Counted from the stretch's first letter, positions 32,460 through 43,975 are shown. The stretch: DNA of 64,000 nucleotides from Limnephilus marmoratus (GCA_917880885.1 OU862923.1:23658770-23722769), one strand, 5' to 3'. Notes: generated from the letters alone by a model not told the origin. Translations and numbers: made by a program.

Positions 32460-32980
32460 TTTATTATTAGTGGTATGCGCAGAAATCGCACAAGGATCTG
32501 CTCGGCGTGGATCTGTCCGTGTATTCATGTGACGGACAGATCGGCTCGGTCCGTCGTTAGGCAGGTTACGCAGTCCATCTGTTATCCATCGATCCTTGTA
32601 CGAATGGATCGACTCACCGATCAGGCCTCATCTGCAAATGAAAAAATGAGTTAATTTTTTTTCCCCTAGATTTCAAAATGAGTTTGTATGAGATACTGAA
32701 GTACTGAATTCCCCTTGAAAATTAATTTGTGTGTTTTCCCCTTTCCTTAAAAAAGTGTTTTTTTTTCCTTGGGTGTATGAAAATTTCTCGTAACATACTG
32801 TATTAGATGCTCGCCGCTCGAATGTCCGAATGTCCGGATTTCGGCTTGATAGATCGGCTCGCGCGACGCGACGGACAGATCCGCTGAGCATTCTGCGCTG
32901 TAACGGGTGGATCGGTTCGCCGATCAGACCCAGGCAGATCCGTGCCTGAGTTCTGAGCTGTGGGTACATGCCTAGTAACA
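32460..32980. repeat. GC-rich/AT-rich/GC-rich block, possible DNA element
   Basis: Two GC-rich blocks (32465-32635 and 32805-32975) rich in 'gatctgtccg', 'gatcggctcg' and 'cgccgatcag' in both orientations flank an AT-rich centre. The symmetry suggests a non-autonomous element with sub-terminal repeats, but no clean TIR or target duplication was found. Confidence 0.4.
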
Positions 32981-33234
32981 GCAGTTATTCATTTGGCAGC
33001 ATGTCATAATTATCGTTAAAAAAATAAATAAAACGCTTTGCAAACCACACAACGATAAAAAATCATCATACTGTTTTATTTGGGCACTTCAAAAAAAAAT
33101 CACTGTATGTATGAAAATTAATTAAAGGTGAGTGAAATAATACGATCAAATCTTTTTTGTGCACGCCTAATTTCAATTTTTCGACCTATAAATCTGAAGT
33201 CAAGCATCACAATCGCTCACGAAACACTTACAGA

Positions 33235-33650
33235 ACCGGGCCCGAAAAGAAGAAGATGGAGAGATACGAAATTACGAATGTTAGAGTAGAGCGCTAACAT
33301 TTACAGCGACACAATCTAAGCGAAAATTGCGAAAATGTTTAATAAAACACCACACGTTTAAAGTAGACCAAAAATCTCGCGGGCATTATCTTAAACAGCA
33401 TTTAAAAAAACACTGTGAATTTTTTCATACATATAACTTGTAAAATAACTGAAATAAGCGTGTTAATAATAATTTTTGGAGCATACTTTGCGATTTTTTT
33501 CTATCTGGGGAATTTTATATAATTTGCGTTTCGGCGCGGGCAAAGCCTATTATCTTCAAGAATAACATATATTTTTTAAGAGCTTTAAAACTTACCGTGT
33601 TTAAGGGAAATATATAATAAATCGGCATACATCCGGGTTGTGGGCGCTTT
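33235..33650 (-). repeat. Dispersed repeat of unknown class (mate at 12005-12440)
   Basis: Contains 'gaagaagatggagagatacg', 'taatttttggagcatactttg' and 'ggggaattttatataatttg', the reverse complements of blocks at 12.0-12.4 kb in the corresponding order. Confidence 0.6.
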
Positions 33651-34123
33651 CGCGCGGCCGGTTTCGGCACGTTTCATACAAATTTTAAATTTGTATTTGA
33701 GATCAGAATATCCAACCAAACTGAATAATTATTTTGGTAATCGAAAGATATATTAAATATCTAGTTCGGATATGAACTACTTTATTTATTTTTGCTTTAA
33801 GTTATAAGATATACGCCATTAAAGATTTCAGTGTTTCATGATTTTAGAGGCAACTTTGGTAATTATGTGTGAGTAAATGAATAAAGTAAAAAAAAAAACA
33901 CTTTACTATATTTATATTAAAAATATAATGAAAAATAAAATAAAAAATAAAACATTATTAAAAATGCAATTTTAGTAATTTTAATATATAAACTACAAAC
34001 TTTTGTTCCTATGTAAATAGTAATCTGTATTTTAAATTTACACCCATAAAATAGGTTTTTTTTACCTTTAAAGGAAAACAATCACTTTGTTTGTAACCAC
34101 GATTTATTGATTTAATTTTTATT

Positions 34124-34162
34124 TACCGACCGGTTTCGCTTAATACAAGCATCTTCAGGGTA
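34124..34162 (-). ncRNA. Hammerhead-ribozyme-like motif (PLE4)
   Basis: Minus strand: TACC stem I, CTGAAGA box (the seventh-position T is A, a site that tolerates change), one extra T, stem II GCTT-gtatt-AAGC, GAA, ACC/GGT minimal stem III, cleavable C, and GGTA closing stem I. As in the 17.8-kb copy, an extra base lies between the box and stem II. Confidence 0.65.
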
Positions 34163-34381
34163 TAAATTAAAACTGATGAAAAAATACATTGTGTGAGCTT
34201 ATATATACATAAAGACAGAGACAAAACATAATATAAAGTAAGAGTGAGAGAGTGTAATTAACATCCTACATAGTGATAGAGAGAAAGAGACGGGTATATC
34301 TAATGAATAATTACATTATATCTACCGGGACAAAACGTCATTTGAACAGGTGATTAAGGAATAAAGTGGCTACGGGTTTTT

Positions 34382-34744
34382 TTAGTTTATGGGAAATATT
34401 CCTAATATCGGACTGTTGGACACATTTAACTGATTATTAAGGATTTGGGTTTTTGTTTTAACGGCTTTCTTTATTTCGAGTGCTTCTAAATTATTAAGCC
34501 TGTTACCATGACCATTTATGTGTAAAATCTTAACACCGGTGTTTTGATTGAAGGTATGATCTTTATCAATAAGGTGATTAGCGAATTCCGAAAATCCATC
34601 ATTATTTAAGCATCTAAGATGCTCTTTGATTCTAATATTGGCATTACGTGTCGTTTTACCTACATAAAATGATGAACAATCATTACAATCTAATTTATAT
34701 ATTCCGGAATGACTTAGTTTTTTTTTATCTTTTTTTAATTTCAT
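34382..34744 (-). pseudogene. PLE GIY-YIG endonuclease C-terminal domain
   Basis: An open frame of 120 residues with SGIYKLDCNDCSSFYVGKTT at the N-end, then RIKEHLRCLN, FSEFANHLIDKDHTF and NRLNNLEALEIKKA. GIY and YVG motifs, the conserved R and the E in the LEALE helix are present, as is the CxxC-like spacing seen in PLE GIY-YIG domains. The frame is uninterrupted but lacks the reverse transcriptase that normally precedes it, so it is a truncated copy. Confidence 0.8.
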
Positions 34745-34829
34745 ATTTCATCATAATTTTATGATAAAAATGGTAAAATATTTTTTTCGTGTTTTTCATT
34801 TACTCATAAATAATTGCCATTCCTACCCA

Positions 34830-35145
34830 CCCAATTGATGGGTAGGAATCTGAGAGTCAGTATGTACCGGAGAGTGACGGACGTATGAATCTATCCCTCC
34901 CACTGCGTTGAAGGCGATGTTTCGAAAGACTCCTGCTGGAGTGTTCAATAGGTCCCCCTCAACTAGTCTCGCCCGATCCGGCAGATCTGAAGATCCGGAC
35001 AAACCTCACCCCCATGAATCCGGGCACCCCTATTAAGTCACCAAATGTAGCGAACCACATAAGGGGTTCTATGGCGGAGGTGTTGGTTATAGAATAAATG
35101 AATCCGGAGCGGCGGTACCCATACTGCCTCCCAAATTGAAAATTG
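34830..35145 (-). repeat. Element B copy, minus strand
   Basis: Contains 'gagagtgacggacgtatgaa', 'gactcctgctggagtg', 'aatccgggcacccctatta', 'gaggtgttggttatagaa' and 'gcggtacccatactgcctcc'. It lacks the LINE F-like tail, so it is truncated at its 3' end. Confidence 0.65.
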
Positions 35146-35489
35146 TTTTGCCATGTCAAATAAATCAAAAGTACCGAACTCTTACATAAATAAAATAACT
35201 CATCCGGATTATGTAATCCACCAACAATTGATAAAATCGAGTTATCAATCATGTTTCAATAAATAAATCCGATCCTGTTATTTATTTCTCAATTTGTATT
35301 TAAAATTAAATTTCCCATTTCAACACGAATCGGCTGACACTGTTTAAATAAAAAAAAACTAATTTGACAGAATTAATGCAGATTTACTTTTCGCTTTTAA
35401 TTACGCGGACACTGACGCCCAATAGATAGAATTTATGAGAGTGGTCAGTGTGACACAAAAAATGACACAACCTACAAATATAAATTAAA

Positions 35490-35605
35490 ATATTATAAAA
35501 AATTAAACAAACACTTTGTATTTGACCACGAATTTATTATTCTAAATATAGACCGATTTCGCTTCGACCAAGCTTCCACAAGATATAAGTATTATTACGA
35601 GTATA
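35490..35605 (-). repeat. Decayed PLE terminus
   Basis: The minus strand reads ...CTTGTGGAAGCTTGGTCGAA then GCGAAATCGGTC and ends in 'acaaagtgtttg', parallel to the end of the 34.1-kb PLE. The CTGATGA box is lost and GAAAC is GAAAT, so no ribozyme activity is expected. Confidence 0.5.
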
Positions 35606-35924
35606 TAAATAATAAAGTGTTCGTTTTATTTTTTTTAATATATATAATGTCTAACCTCAAGTAATTGCTTCTTATGAAAAAAAATTAATATTGTTATTGA
35701 TAATTTGGTGCTGATACTGCTGCTGATATGACTAGTTTCAGCTTGTTTAAAAAGACTTGGACAGTATCGTCACAACATCTATGTACATACCTAGTGGCCA
35801 TTTCATCACTTTGGTTGGACAGGGTTCTAAAAATTTTTTCTGATATATGAAGTGTCATAGTTTGCAATATCTATTTACCCTTTTCTGATTTTGAGGTTAA
35901 ATTTTGTGAAAAGAAGGAATTTTA

Positions 35925-36130
35925 TTTTATTATTATTTTTTTTAACTTTATGTGTAAAACCTCAAATTGTAATATTTAATTAAATGAAGACGATGTTAGC
36001 GAAATTCAATCGAAAATCCGGAAACAGAAAAATCAGAAAAAGATATATGCACCTCCATGACCTTTCGCTTTCCGGGCAAATGCGCTACCACTGCGCCAAG
36101 GTGTCGATATCCAATTGGGTCATTTTTAAC
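35925..36130 (-). repeat. tRNA-derived SINE family 3
   Basis: On minus a tRNA-like head (about 36128-36045) has CTTGGCGCAGTGGTAGCGCA (A-box region) and then the reverse of 'gatatatgcacctccatgac'. The body runs leftwards through 'tcgaaaatccggaaacag' to 'tgtaaaacctcaaattg'. The same body occurs as a fold-back at 58030-58205. The 85-aa frame here is a shadow. Confidence 0.6.
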
Positions 36131-36781
36131 CGTATCATACTTCGACTAAGAACCACCATCATTATCTTCATTTTCTTAACGCACATTTTATTGGCTCCTA
36201 TCTTTATGTATGATTGCACGCATTCTTGGCGCGTTATTTGAAATTTTCCTAGCATTATTTGTTAGGTATCAAGACATTGACGTTGACCTACAAAGTTTGA
36301 ACAGAAAAACAATGTAAAAATTTAGCTAAATTTTCTGATTAAAAGATATTATGATAATTAATTTCAGATATATTTTCGGTGAGATCTGATATTAGCATGG
36401 AATTTTTTTTACTGACCATAGCGGAGGCTAGTTTTATTTCGACCAATTTACATTTCGTCTGATGGCATATTTGCTTGTACGTTCCGTTTCTATTTCAAGA
36501 TAGTGACAGTTTTCATGGAACAGTAAAGATTTTTTTCAAATGCTAATTTGAATCATTTATTTGGACTTTCTTTTTCAATATTATCATACCTACATGCCTG
36601 AAGAAAGATTGATAATAGAATTGATATTGAGGAAGTGATGTTTCTTTGGAAAAATTGTGTATTTCCTTATTTGAAAGATAAAATAAATTTTTGTCATAAA
36701 TAACATATATTATGATGTATAAATAAGTAGATATGTAACTACTAATCTCATAATTTCAGAGGATTTTTTTTACCAGCTGAT

Positions 36782-37110
36782 CCGGCCACACGTCGCTGTG
36801 GCTAATGAAACACAATGCCATTTACTGACAACGCCATTACCTAACCTTTATAACCAACGCCAACTGTTAATTTGCATACATATCAAATCCACACCGTCCG
36901 CTTGTCAGGCCGCTGCCCGCTGCTCGCTTGCCAGCCCGCTCCCTTTATATATTATATATTTTAACCAATTTACACAAAACCTTGACAAATTACAAACCTA
37001 ATACTTCCACATGAATCACTCTATCTATTGGTGAAAACCGCACGAAAATCCGTTGCGTAGTTTAAAAGATCTAAGCGTACAGACACCGGGAGCAACTTTG
37101 CTTTATACTA
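36782..37110 (+). repeat. Dispersed repeat R4, copy 1
   Basis: About 320 bp shared in the same orientation with 43995-44305: 'ctgacaacgccattacctaa', 'cacaaaaccttgacaaatta', 'tctattggtgaaaaccgcac' and 'gcgtagtttaaaagatctaa'. The tail text is familiar from moth repeats. Two short frames inside have the same layout in both copies because the DNA is the same, not because they are genes. Confidence 0.7.
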
Positions 37111-37805
37111 TGTAAAGAAGAGAAAATTACATAGGCATATAATTATTTTGGACGCCGGGTTTACTGAAGTGTTTACAGAACTACAACTGAAAATTTTCTC
37201 ATCTATCAAAATAAGGATAATACATATTTTAATACCTGCAATAAACTGGTTGCTCCAATGAAATTTAGTGGGCCCATCTTGGGAATCTAAATACTATTGC
37301 AGTGTTGCTAAAATCCAATTGTTTTTTTTACGTTTATTATTTTCCGGCTTCCGTTTATAATTCCCTCCGTTAAACTTGTTTTTAGAGAAACATAATTCCG
37401 GAATATGAAATGTGCAATTAATAATTCTTCTATTTTGAATCATGAAAACTTTCTTGCTTTCATTTGATTGTTTCATTACGTTGTTTGTTATCCTCGGTTT
37501 TATAAGACAAATAAAATATTATTGAGAAATCAGTTTTTTTAGATGGGTCAGCTTTGGGATAATTGTTTTCTTTTTAATTGTGCCTTCGCAACTATTAAAA
37601 GCGAACAAAAAATACCAACTGATTCAATACGATCGAATATAGGAATGCAAACTTTGATCATAAATTATAGAAACACAAATAAGAGCTGCATAAAAAATAG
37701 GTGCGGACATCTTCAATTGGTAAATCCTACGAATCCTATGAAATCCAAAAAAAAAACATTAATTTTGTTTGTAAATTAATATTAAATCTCCAAACCACTT
37801 TAAAA

Positions 37806-38040
37806 TAAACTGTCCAAAGACGCGAAACTAGCCGTCCATAATGGAGTACTGGTACCTACCCTGATGTATGGCAGTGAGGCATGGAACTGGCAGAGGAAGG
37901 ATGAAAGTAGACTGAACGCTGTAGAAATGAGATCCCTGAGGCGTATGTGTGGTAAAACCACGGCGTTCAGTCCTCCATTAATAGAGTTACCTGCATTCAC
38001 CCTTCTTTCAATATCTCTATCAGCCTTCCCATCTCTCGTT
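37806..38040. pseudogene. LINE H fragments joined head to head, copy 2
   Basis: 37806-37961 in plus reads KLSKDAKLAVHNGVLVPTLM followed by YGSEAWNWQRKDESRLNAV and SLRRMCGK. At about 37962 the strand flips, and 38040-37962 in minus reads RDGKADRDIERRVNAGNS and INGGLNAV, which is the segment just before KLSK in the intact copy. The two pieces are inverted relative to each other with no gap. Confidence 0.7.
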
Positions 38041-38099
38041 GCTTGGTAACTATAAGTAATTATTTGACGTGCGTTGTCATTTTGTTATTTATTTAGGTT

Positions 38100-38385
38100 A
38101 CTATGAAGCCAGTGAGAAATTGGCATACCCTATATATTGGGGTTTATTGTAAGAATGAAGGTGGGGAAGTACCTGGTTATTCAGATCTAATCACAAACAC
38201 CCCTAAAGCTATTTCAAGTAACTTTCAATTCCGAATAGTGGTCTTACACCAGGAGTACATACAGAGTACACCACCAGGAGTACACCACCAGTACACCACC
38301 AGGAGTACACCAGGAGTACATACAGAGAGTATATTTTACTTCGGAATGTGCTGCAAATATACCTTATATTATTTTGTATGATGAG
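38100..38385 (-). repeat. SINE family 1 copy with internal minisatellite
   Basis: The body is recognisable ('ggtggggaagtacctggtta', 'ttacaccagg', 'aatgtgctgcaaatatacc') in minus orientation without the tRNA head. The normal 'caccagggcgatactgaga' region is expanded into repeats of 'caggagtaca' and 'ccaccaggagtacac' (38251-38322). Confidence 0.65.
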
Positions 38386-38550
38386 ATTGTGGAAAACAAT
38401 CAATCAAATTAAAAATTATCTGCGAACGTCGGTTTTATAATATCCCCTGACTTTTCACAGGTCTGCGCTAGTATCAAGTAAATTTTTTTTATTTATTTAT
38501 TAATTTTATTTCAGTAATTTGTATATTTAAGTTTACAAAATTCTAATTAA

Positions 38551-39345
38551 TTATAATATTTCATATTGCAAACTAAATTTTATGTAGCTCCTACAATACA
38601 TCTTGAACTTTTCAATTGGTGTGGACTTTAAAGTTTCTGGTAGTTTGTTATATAACTTCATCCCTTTGTACAGTAAACTGTTCTGCGTATTCGCCTTGTC
38701 CTTTTTTTGAAGCCTGATTTCTCTGCACGTCCTTGTGTTATGTCTGTGAATGTCCTTGTTGAATTTAATTTTATTTGAAAAGTATTTTGCTAAAATGTTG
38801 TTAATTATTTTATGTATAAATATCATCGTATTTGTTAACCTATGAAAATCTATTTCGCATTAGTATTATTCTCATTGCCCTGTTTTGGAGAATTTTAAAC
38901 TTATTTTGTTCTCGTTCGTTTCATAGGAAAAGGATAGTTGAGCAATAGTTAAATTGTGGAGCAATAATCGATTTGTGGATAGTGATTGCAGTTTTACTAG
39001 ATAGTTTTTGCCGAATTCCTCCCAAAAAAGATATGTTTTTTCTCAATTTTCTTTTGTGTATATTCAGCGTGCTTGTTGAATGTTAGTTTGGAATCTAATA
39101 TATCTCCTAAGTATTTCATTTCAGTAACATTTTCAAGAATTTCATCATCAATTTTAATTTTGCTTTCACTTGATGTCTTCTTGTATCCAATCACCATACA
39201 TTTTGTTTTTTTTTTTATGTGTTTAATTTAAGCTTATTGATTTTTAGCCATCTTAATATATTGTTTGGCTCATTATTTAAAATATTTATTAGTTCTTCAT
39301 AGTTATCTCTAATTATGTATATTAGTGTATCATCGGCAAATAGTC
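38551..39345 (-). pseudogene. LINE J reverse transcriptase remnant
   Basis: Minus: the catalytic F-A-D-D-T-L-I-Y box (about 39345-39322, one shift in the present frame), then NEPNNILRWLKINKLKLNT, MVIGYKKTSSESKIKID, VTEMKYLGDILDSKLTF and, after a decayed stretch, KIINNILAKYFSNKI and KGMKLYNKLPETLKS. The order is palm to C-terminus of a LINE. At least three frame breaks. Confidence 0.75.
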
Positions 39346-39349
39346 GTAT

Positions 39350-39900
39350 AAAAACATAATAAAATTACAACAACAACTAAAACCATTCTATATTGAGAGA
39401 AATTAAGTCTGTCAGTTTAACTTCAATTAGCTAATCGCGCTTTGATTGAACCAGGACTTTGTGTCGCCGCGAATTTCCCAATAATTACCCCCTAATAGCT
39501 CTCGATAAATGCTCCTGCAAAGCAATTACCGTCCTTACTGCCAGAGCTTTGAAAGGGTTCCATTTTGTCACATTAAATGCGCACTGCACTATTTTGCAAT
39601 ATATGACGATAAATTTCCGTTACCGTTTCAGGGATGATGTCAAATTAATGCACGCTATTAGTGAACTAATGAGAACTAGCTCTTTACTTGATATTATTTG
39701 TTTCGAATAATGTGTGATTTGTACCGTTCGGAAAGCATCTCAAACATCTGGAAAGCGAAATGACTTGAAACCACACGTAAAAATCTTTCTATTAATTCTT
39801 AATTCCTACAACCATCCGATTAAGAAGTACTATTCGGAAATTTCCTGAACTGTATATTATATAAAAGTATAACACAGGTGTTCCATTCCTTTAACTGTAT
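39350..39900. other. Unassigned DNA
   Basis: 39425-39620 has balanced composition and an 83-aa frame without recognised motif; it may be unique sequence between LINE J and LINE C. Confidence 0.3.
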
Positions 39901-39905
39901 GTAAC

Positions 39906-41613
39906 ATGTTTTCAAAACACTTCGCCTCTACTTATAATTATAATGTAACTCCCAAGGCAATTACTAATAATCCCCGAGCAGTCAACAGTATAAACATTTC
40001 CTCTATTTCCGTTTGCAAGGAACAAATAGAAAAAATAATTATTAATATCTCTTGGTCATTGGGTGAAGGATGTGATAAAATCCCATATTATTTTATAAAA
40101 ATGTGCATTAAGGAAATATCGTTGTCTCTAGTACTACTTTTTCAATTATCTTTGAAAGAAGGCGTATTTCCAGATCGATGGAAATGCGCTCTCATTATGC
40201 CCGTATTCAAATCCGGGTCTAAGAACGACATTCAGCACTATCGTCCTATATCGAAATTGCCGATCTTTAGTAAGATTTTTGAAAAAATTGTTCATGAGCA
40301 ACTGTATGACTGTGTTCAGTCAGTAATAACTTAAAATCAACACGGCTTCATGAAAAAACGATCAACTGTGTCCAATCTTGCAGTATTCACTGAATTCATT
40401 TCAAAATCAATGGATAAAAGAATCCAAGTGGATACAATTTATACAGATTTCTCCAAAGCATTCGACAAAATTGACCATAGTTTACTCTTATCAAAACTAT
40501 TAGCTTTGGGAATACATGGTTTGGGAATACATTTCAGCGCCCTTGAGGTGATTTTTCACAAAAACGGCGCTTTATAAATTATCCAATTATTATTATTATT
40601 ATTATGGTGATTTGTACCGATGGCTAGGCTCCTATCTTGACGGACGATCCCAGTTAATAGCAGTGAATGGCTTTAATTCTGAAATTGTCAATGTACCATC
40701 AGGTGTCCCCCAAGGGTCTCACCTGGGATCGTTGCTTTTCACTATATTTATCAATGACATTGTAAAATGCTTTAAGCATGCTAAAGTCTTACTCTTTGCA
40801 GATAATTTGAAAATATTTCTGTCTATCAACTCTATTACTGATTGCTATAAACTTCAAGAAGATCTTAATAGACTTAATAATTATTGTACTGTCAACTATC
40901 TCCACATGAATACAGCTAAATGTTTTGTAATAACCTTTACAAAAAACAAAAAAACCATCGAACATGATTATTGTAATACTAACAGCCAAGTGCTTAAAAA
41001 AGTCAATCAAATTCGAGACCTCGGTGTTCTCATTGATAACAAACTTTCGTTTAAGGTACATATTGATATGATTGTTAAGAAATCCTTGGGCATGTTAGGA
41101 TTTTTATTCCGTGTTGGAAAGGAGTTCACCAATATCCAAACACTTAAAATATTATATTACTCCTATGTTCGTAGTCATCTTGAGTATGCCTCTCCTATAT
41201 GGAATCCTCTCTATAATATATACACAAAACGCATAGAAGCTATCCAAAGAAAATTTGTACATCACTTGAACTTCAAAAGACATGTGCGTTATTATGACAC
41301 GGACAGCTCTATAAAACACTATGGACTCAAAACTCTAAAAAGTAGGAGAGATATTACTGATATGATTTACTTACATAAAATCTTGAATGGTCATATTGAC
41401 TGTCCGGCTCTTTTGTCATCAATTAATATTAGAGTTCCGAGTAAGAAAACTAGGGACAAGTCACTGTTTCATGTCGAAATTGCTTCAACTAGTCTCAGGC
41501 AAAATTCTTTCTTATTGAGAACTTGTAATCATTATAACAAAAAATGTATCGATGCTGATATCTTGTCATGTACTTTAAGCTCTTTCAAACATATAGTTAA
41601 TGGAGCCTTATAA
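39906..41613 (+). pseudogene. LINE C reverse transcriptase, near complete with one stop and one insertion
   Basis: 39906-40334: FSKHFAS..., IPYYFIKMCIKEISLSLVLL, FPDRWKCALIMPVFKSG and HYRPISKLPIFSKIFEKI, ending in a TAA stop. 40335-40520 in the same frame: NQHGFMKKRSTVSNLAVF and YTDFSKAFDKIDHSLL. An 88-bp insert at 40521-40608 follows. Then DLYRWLGSYLDGRSQL, GVPQGSHLGSLLFTIFINDI, LLFADN (catalytic FADD changed to FADN), RDLGVLIDNKLSF and YVRSHLEYASPIWNPL, to a stop at 41613. Same LINE group as LINE A. The endonuclease is missing. The mutated active site makes it dead regardless of the stop. Confidence 0.85.
40521..40608 (+). repeat. Small hairpin insert, copy 1
   Basis: Interrupts LINE C between codons for G-I-H-G and D-L-Y-R. 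It holds a 34-bp core GCGCC...GGCGC (40537-40570) that is identical to 55473-55506, then 'aaattatccaattatt' and an ATT run. The target bases ATGGT occur at both edges, and 'ttgggaatacat' is repeated at the left edge. Confidence 0.65.
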
Positions 41614-42303
41614 TAACCAATTCATTACCAAATACTCGTAGATTAATTCACTTTAACAAAACTAAATATTATAACCTTACTTTTTATGTTTTTTTTTTTT
41701 AAATTTAAAATAATGTAATACGTGTATGTGTATAAACGTACATGTGCGAATATATAATATTTTTCCACTTTAAGTCTGGTGTTTTTTTTTCTTCATTTTT
41801 TTTTGTTGTTGTTTTATAAATGTTTTATAAATTTTTTTTTTCAATTTTTTTTTAAATAGCCATAAAACTGGCACACTATATTTTACTATTTTTTTGTGAG
41901 TACTATCACTTTACTTTTATCTTACTTTTACTTTTTTTTATTATTAATGTACATATTTTTTCTCGATCCTACATCTAGTGTTTTTCAGTTTCATCATAAT
42001 TTTTATATATTTATTTTTTCCACTTTTATTGTTTTTATCTTATCTTATCCGTATCTTTTATGTATCACACAGTATTAGACAGTATATACCTATAGTCTAT
42101 GTTTAGATTGTTTATATAGTTCCTATCTCTGTAATATTAGGCAAAAAAAGTTAATAATTATTAACTTTTTATTTATTATTTGGGCATGATGTGAACATTT
42201 GTTATTGGGTTGTAACCTAATTATATAATTCATTGTTTTGTTTAATGCATGTAATGTTATTAACCTGTAAATGTTCCTAATAAAATAAAATAAAAAAAAA
42301 TAA
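41614..42303 (+). other. LINE C 3' UTR
   Basis: T-rich, low-complexity sequence without frames of interest, ending in an AATAAAATAAAATA-type tail at 42276-42303, as in LINE A. The mariner-type element begins directly in this tail. Confidence 0.6.
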
Positions 42304-43213
42304 AAAAGAAAGTTTATTTTTTTTTTGCTTTCTGTGTGAACGCAACTTTTCCGAGCGGCGCGGGGGGTATGTCAATCAGTAATCTGGCTCTTGGGAATTT
42401 AGTCGCTATGAAGCATTTCTCGGGAGCGACCGCGCGTTGTGCGTGCGTGAGTTTTACCAAAATGGTGATTCGGCGACTGTAGCGCGTAGAAGATTCTGCA
42501 ATATTTGAGGTTTTCGTCAATTCAATGATGCGCCAAGCATTCTTCTCATTCGAAAAGTTTGAAGAGATCGGTACAACGCTGGCAAAACCAAAATCCGGGC
42601 GACCAAGGTCTTCGAGAACGGTGGAAAACGTTGGGAGTGTTTATCAGTCTTTTTGTGACGACTCAAACTGTTCGATTCGGAAGCGCGCAAGTGCTTGAAA
42701 TGTGCATAGATCATCGTTACACAGCATTTTATACAAAGACCTAACGCTGCACTCCTACAAACTTACTGGCTATAACCAAAGAACATGGCTCCAGCAAGAT
42801 GGAGCAACATCACATACGTCCAATACGTCCTCTGCCATGAGTTCGTGAAATTTTCCCTGGCAAATTGATCTCTAGGAGAGGTGACATAAATTCGCCCCCT
42901 CGTGGTCCTGACTTAGCTCCTATGGACTTTTTCCTGTGGGGTTATCTCAAATCTAAAGTGAACGCCAAAAATCCGACTTCCCCGATACAATTAAAAGAAA
43001 ATATCCGTTACGAAATGGCAACCATCACGAAGCCTACCTGCCGAGCCGTCATAAGAAATTTTACTCTTCGATTAAATGAATGCCGCGAACGCGAGGGTTT
43101 ACATTTGGACGATATTATTTTTAGGAAGTAAATTCCCAAATTGTGTATAAACATTTTTTCGATAGAACCCTTACTTTTTTTTTAACCGATCCACTAAATA
43201 TAAACTTTCTTTT
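42304..43213 (+). mobile_element. mariner/Tc1-superfamily element, decayed
   Basis: Short TIRs AAAAGAAAGTTTA at 42304-42316 and inverted at 43201-43213. Between them, broken frames of a transposase in plus orientation are recognisable from end to end. Inserted in the A-rich tail of LINE C; a TA duplication could not be fixed because of the A/T-rich flank. Confidence 0.7.
42440..43131 (+). pseudogene. mariner/Tc1-type transposase pseudogene
   Basis: Pieces in order: KPKSGRPRSSRTVENVGSV (linker after the helix-turn-helix), SIRKRASALEM, then LQQDGATSHT (second catalytic Asp) and, in the long frame 42865-43131, ISRRGDINSPPRGPDLAPMD followed by FFLWGYLKSKV (third catalytic position) and LKENIRYEMATI. 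Frameshifts separate the pieces and the region around the first catalytic Asp is missing. A host gene can be excluded. Confidence 0.75.
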
Positions 43214-43214
43214 G

Positions 43215-43825
43215 GGACGTGTATACTAATAAATCTGAATGAAACATTAAAAATAGGCACTGCTAAAAACCAGCTGCATTCCAAGAGAAATCCAGAATTT
43301 ATAGCTGAACAGTGACCTTTTTATTAATACAATCAATCAATGATAACTAAATAAAATGTTTTAAATTGTAAAAATCTATTGATGAATAAATGTTAAAGAA
43401 TAAAAATAGAACAACACACAGAAAATAAAAAGTTCCTCTCACAGGCCTTGCCGTATTTCGTTTGAAATCTCGGAAATAACGGAAAGCATCACTTTGAAGT
43501 AATATTTTGTAGATTTATTTTGATCTATCGTATATTTTATTTACCAAAACACATTCCTTGAATAATAACCCATCTATAAAAATAACATTAGGTACTTGCG
43601 TTTATTTGATAAATTAATAGGTTTTTCGATGTTTTTGTGACCTACCATGGTCTGACCTTGACATTTCAAATCGCGGGAAAAAGTGATGCACAGATCCCAC
43701 AGATAAAATCTATTACAAATTATTCAGAATGTCTAGGTGTATTTCGGGTACCTGTTACATCTAGAACGAGATTGGCCCAAGCGATTCTGACCTTGTCCTT
43801 CATACAGTTTATTTATACATAAGGG
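43215..43825. other. Unassigned DNA
   Basis: 43385-43430 ('aatagaacaacacacagaaa') resembles the flank of SINE family 2. The remainder shows no partner in the window. Confidence 0.3.
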
Positions 43826-43829
43826 TTAA

Positions 43830-43975
43830 AATCGCATTAAAAAAAATAATAATTGAAATTTTGTGTTCAAACCTGGCCTGGCAGAGGAGGGAATCGAACC
43901 TAGGAACTATGTCATACCGGGAAAACTCATCTAATAACTGGGCCCTTGGGACTTGATTATTTACGTCATTTTTAA
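43830..43975 (-). repeat. tRNA-like SINE fragment
   Basis: On minus the reading GGGCCCAGTTATTAGATGAG (A-box region) is followed by CCTAGGTTCGATTCCCTCC, a good B box, and then 'ctgccaggccaggtttg'. The spacing between boxes is tRNA-like; the tail is A/T-rich. The lack of a foldable acceptor stem argues against a real tRNA gene. Confidence 0.6.

Larger units (their letters stand above)
34080..34745 (-). mobile_element. Penelope-like element, 3' end (PLE4)
   Basis: On minus: GIY-YIG coding frame (34744-34382), a UTR of about 220 bp, then a hammerhead-like motif (34162-34124) and the terminal 'aaatcgtggttacaaacaaa'-type sequence. The order matches PLEs, where the endonuclease is C-terminal and the hammerhead lies in the terminal repeat. 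The reverse transcriptase domain is absent (5' truncation near 34745). Confidence 0.8.

Noticed and set aside
34382..34744. A host GIY-YIG nuclease gene
   Set aside because: The domain matches the second remnant at 17.4-17.7 kb and is followed by a hammerhead-like motif, as in Penelope-like elements; no exon structure is seen.
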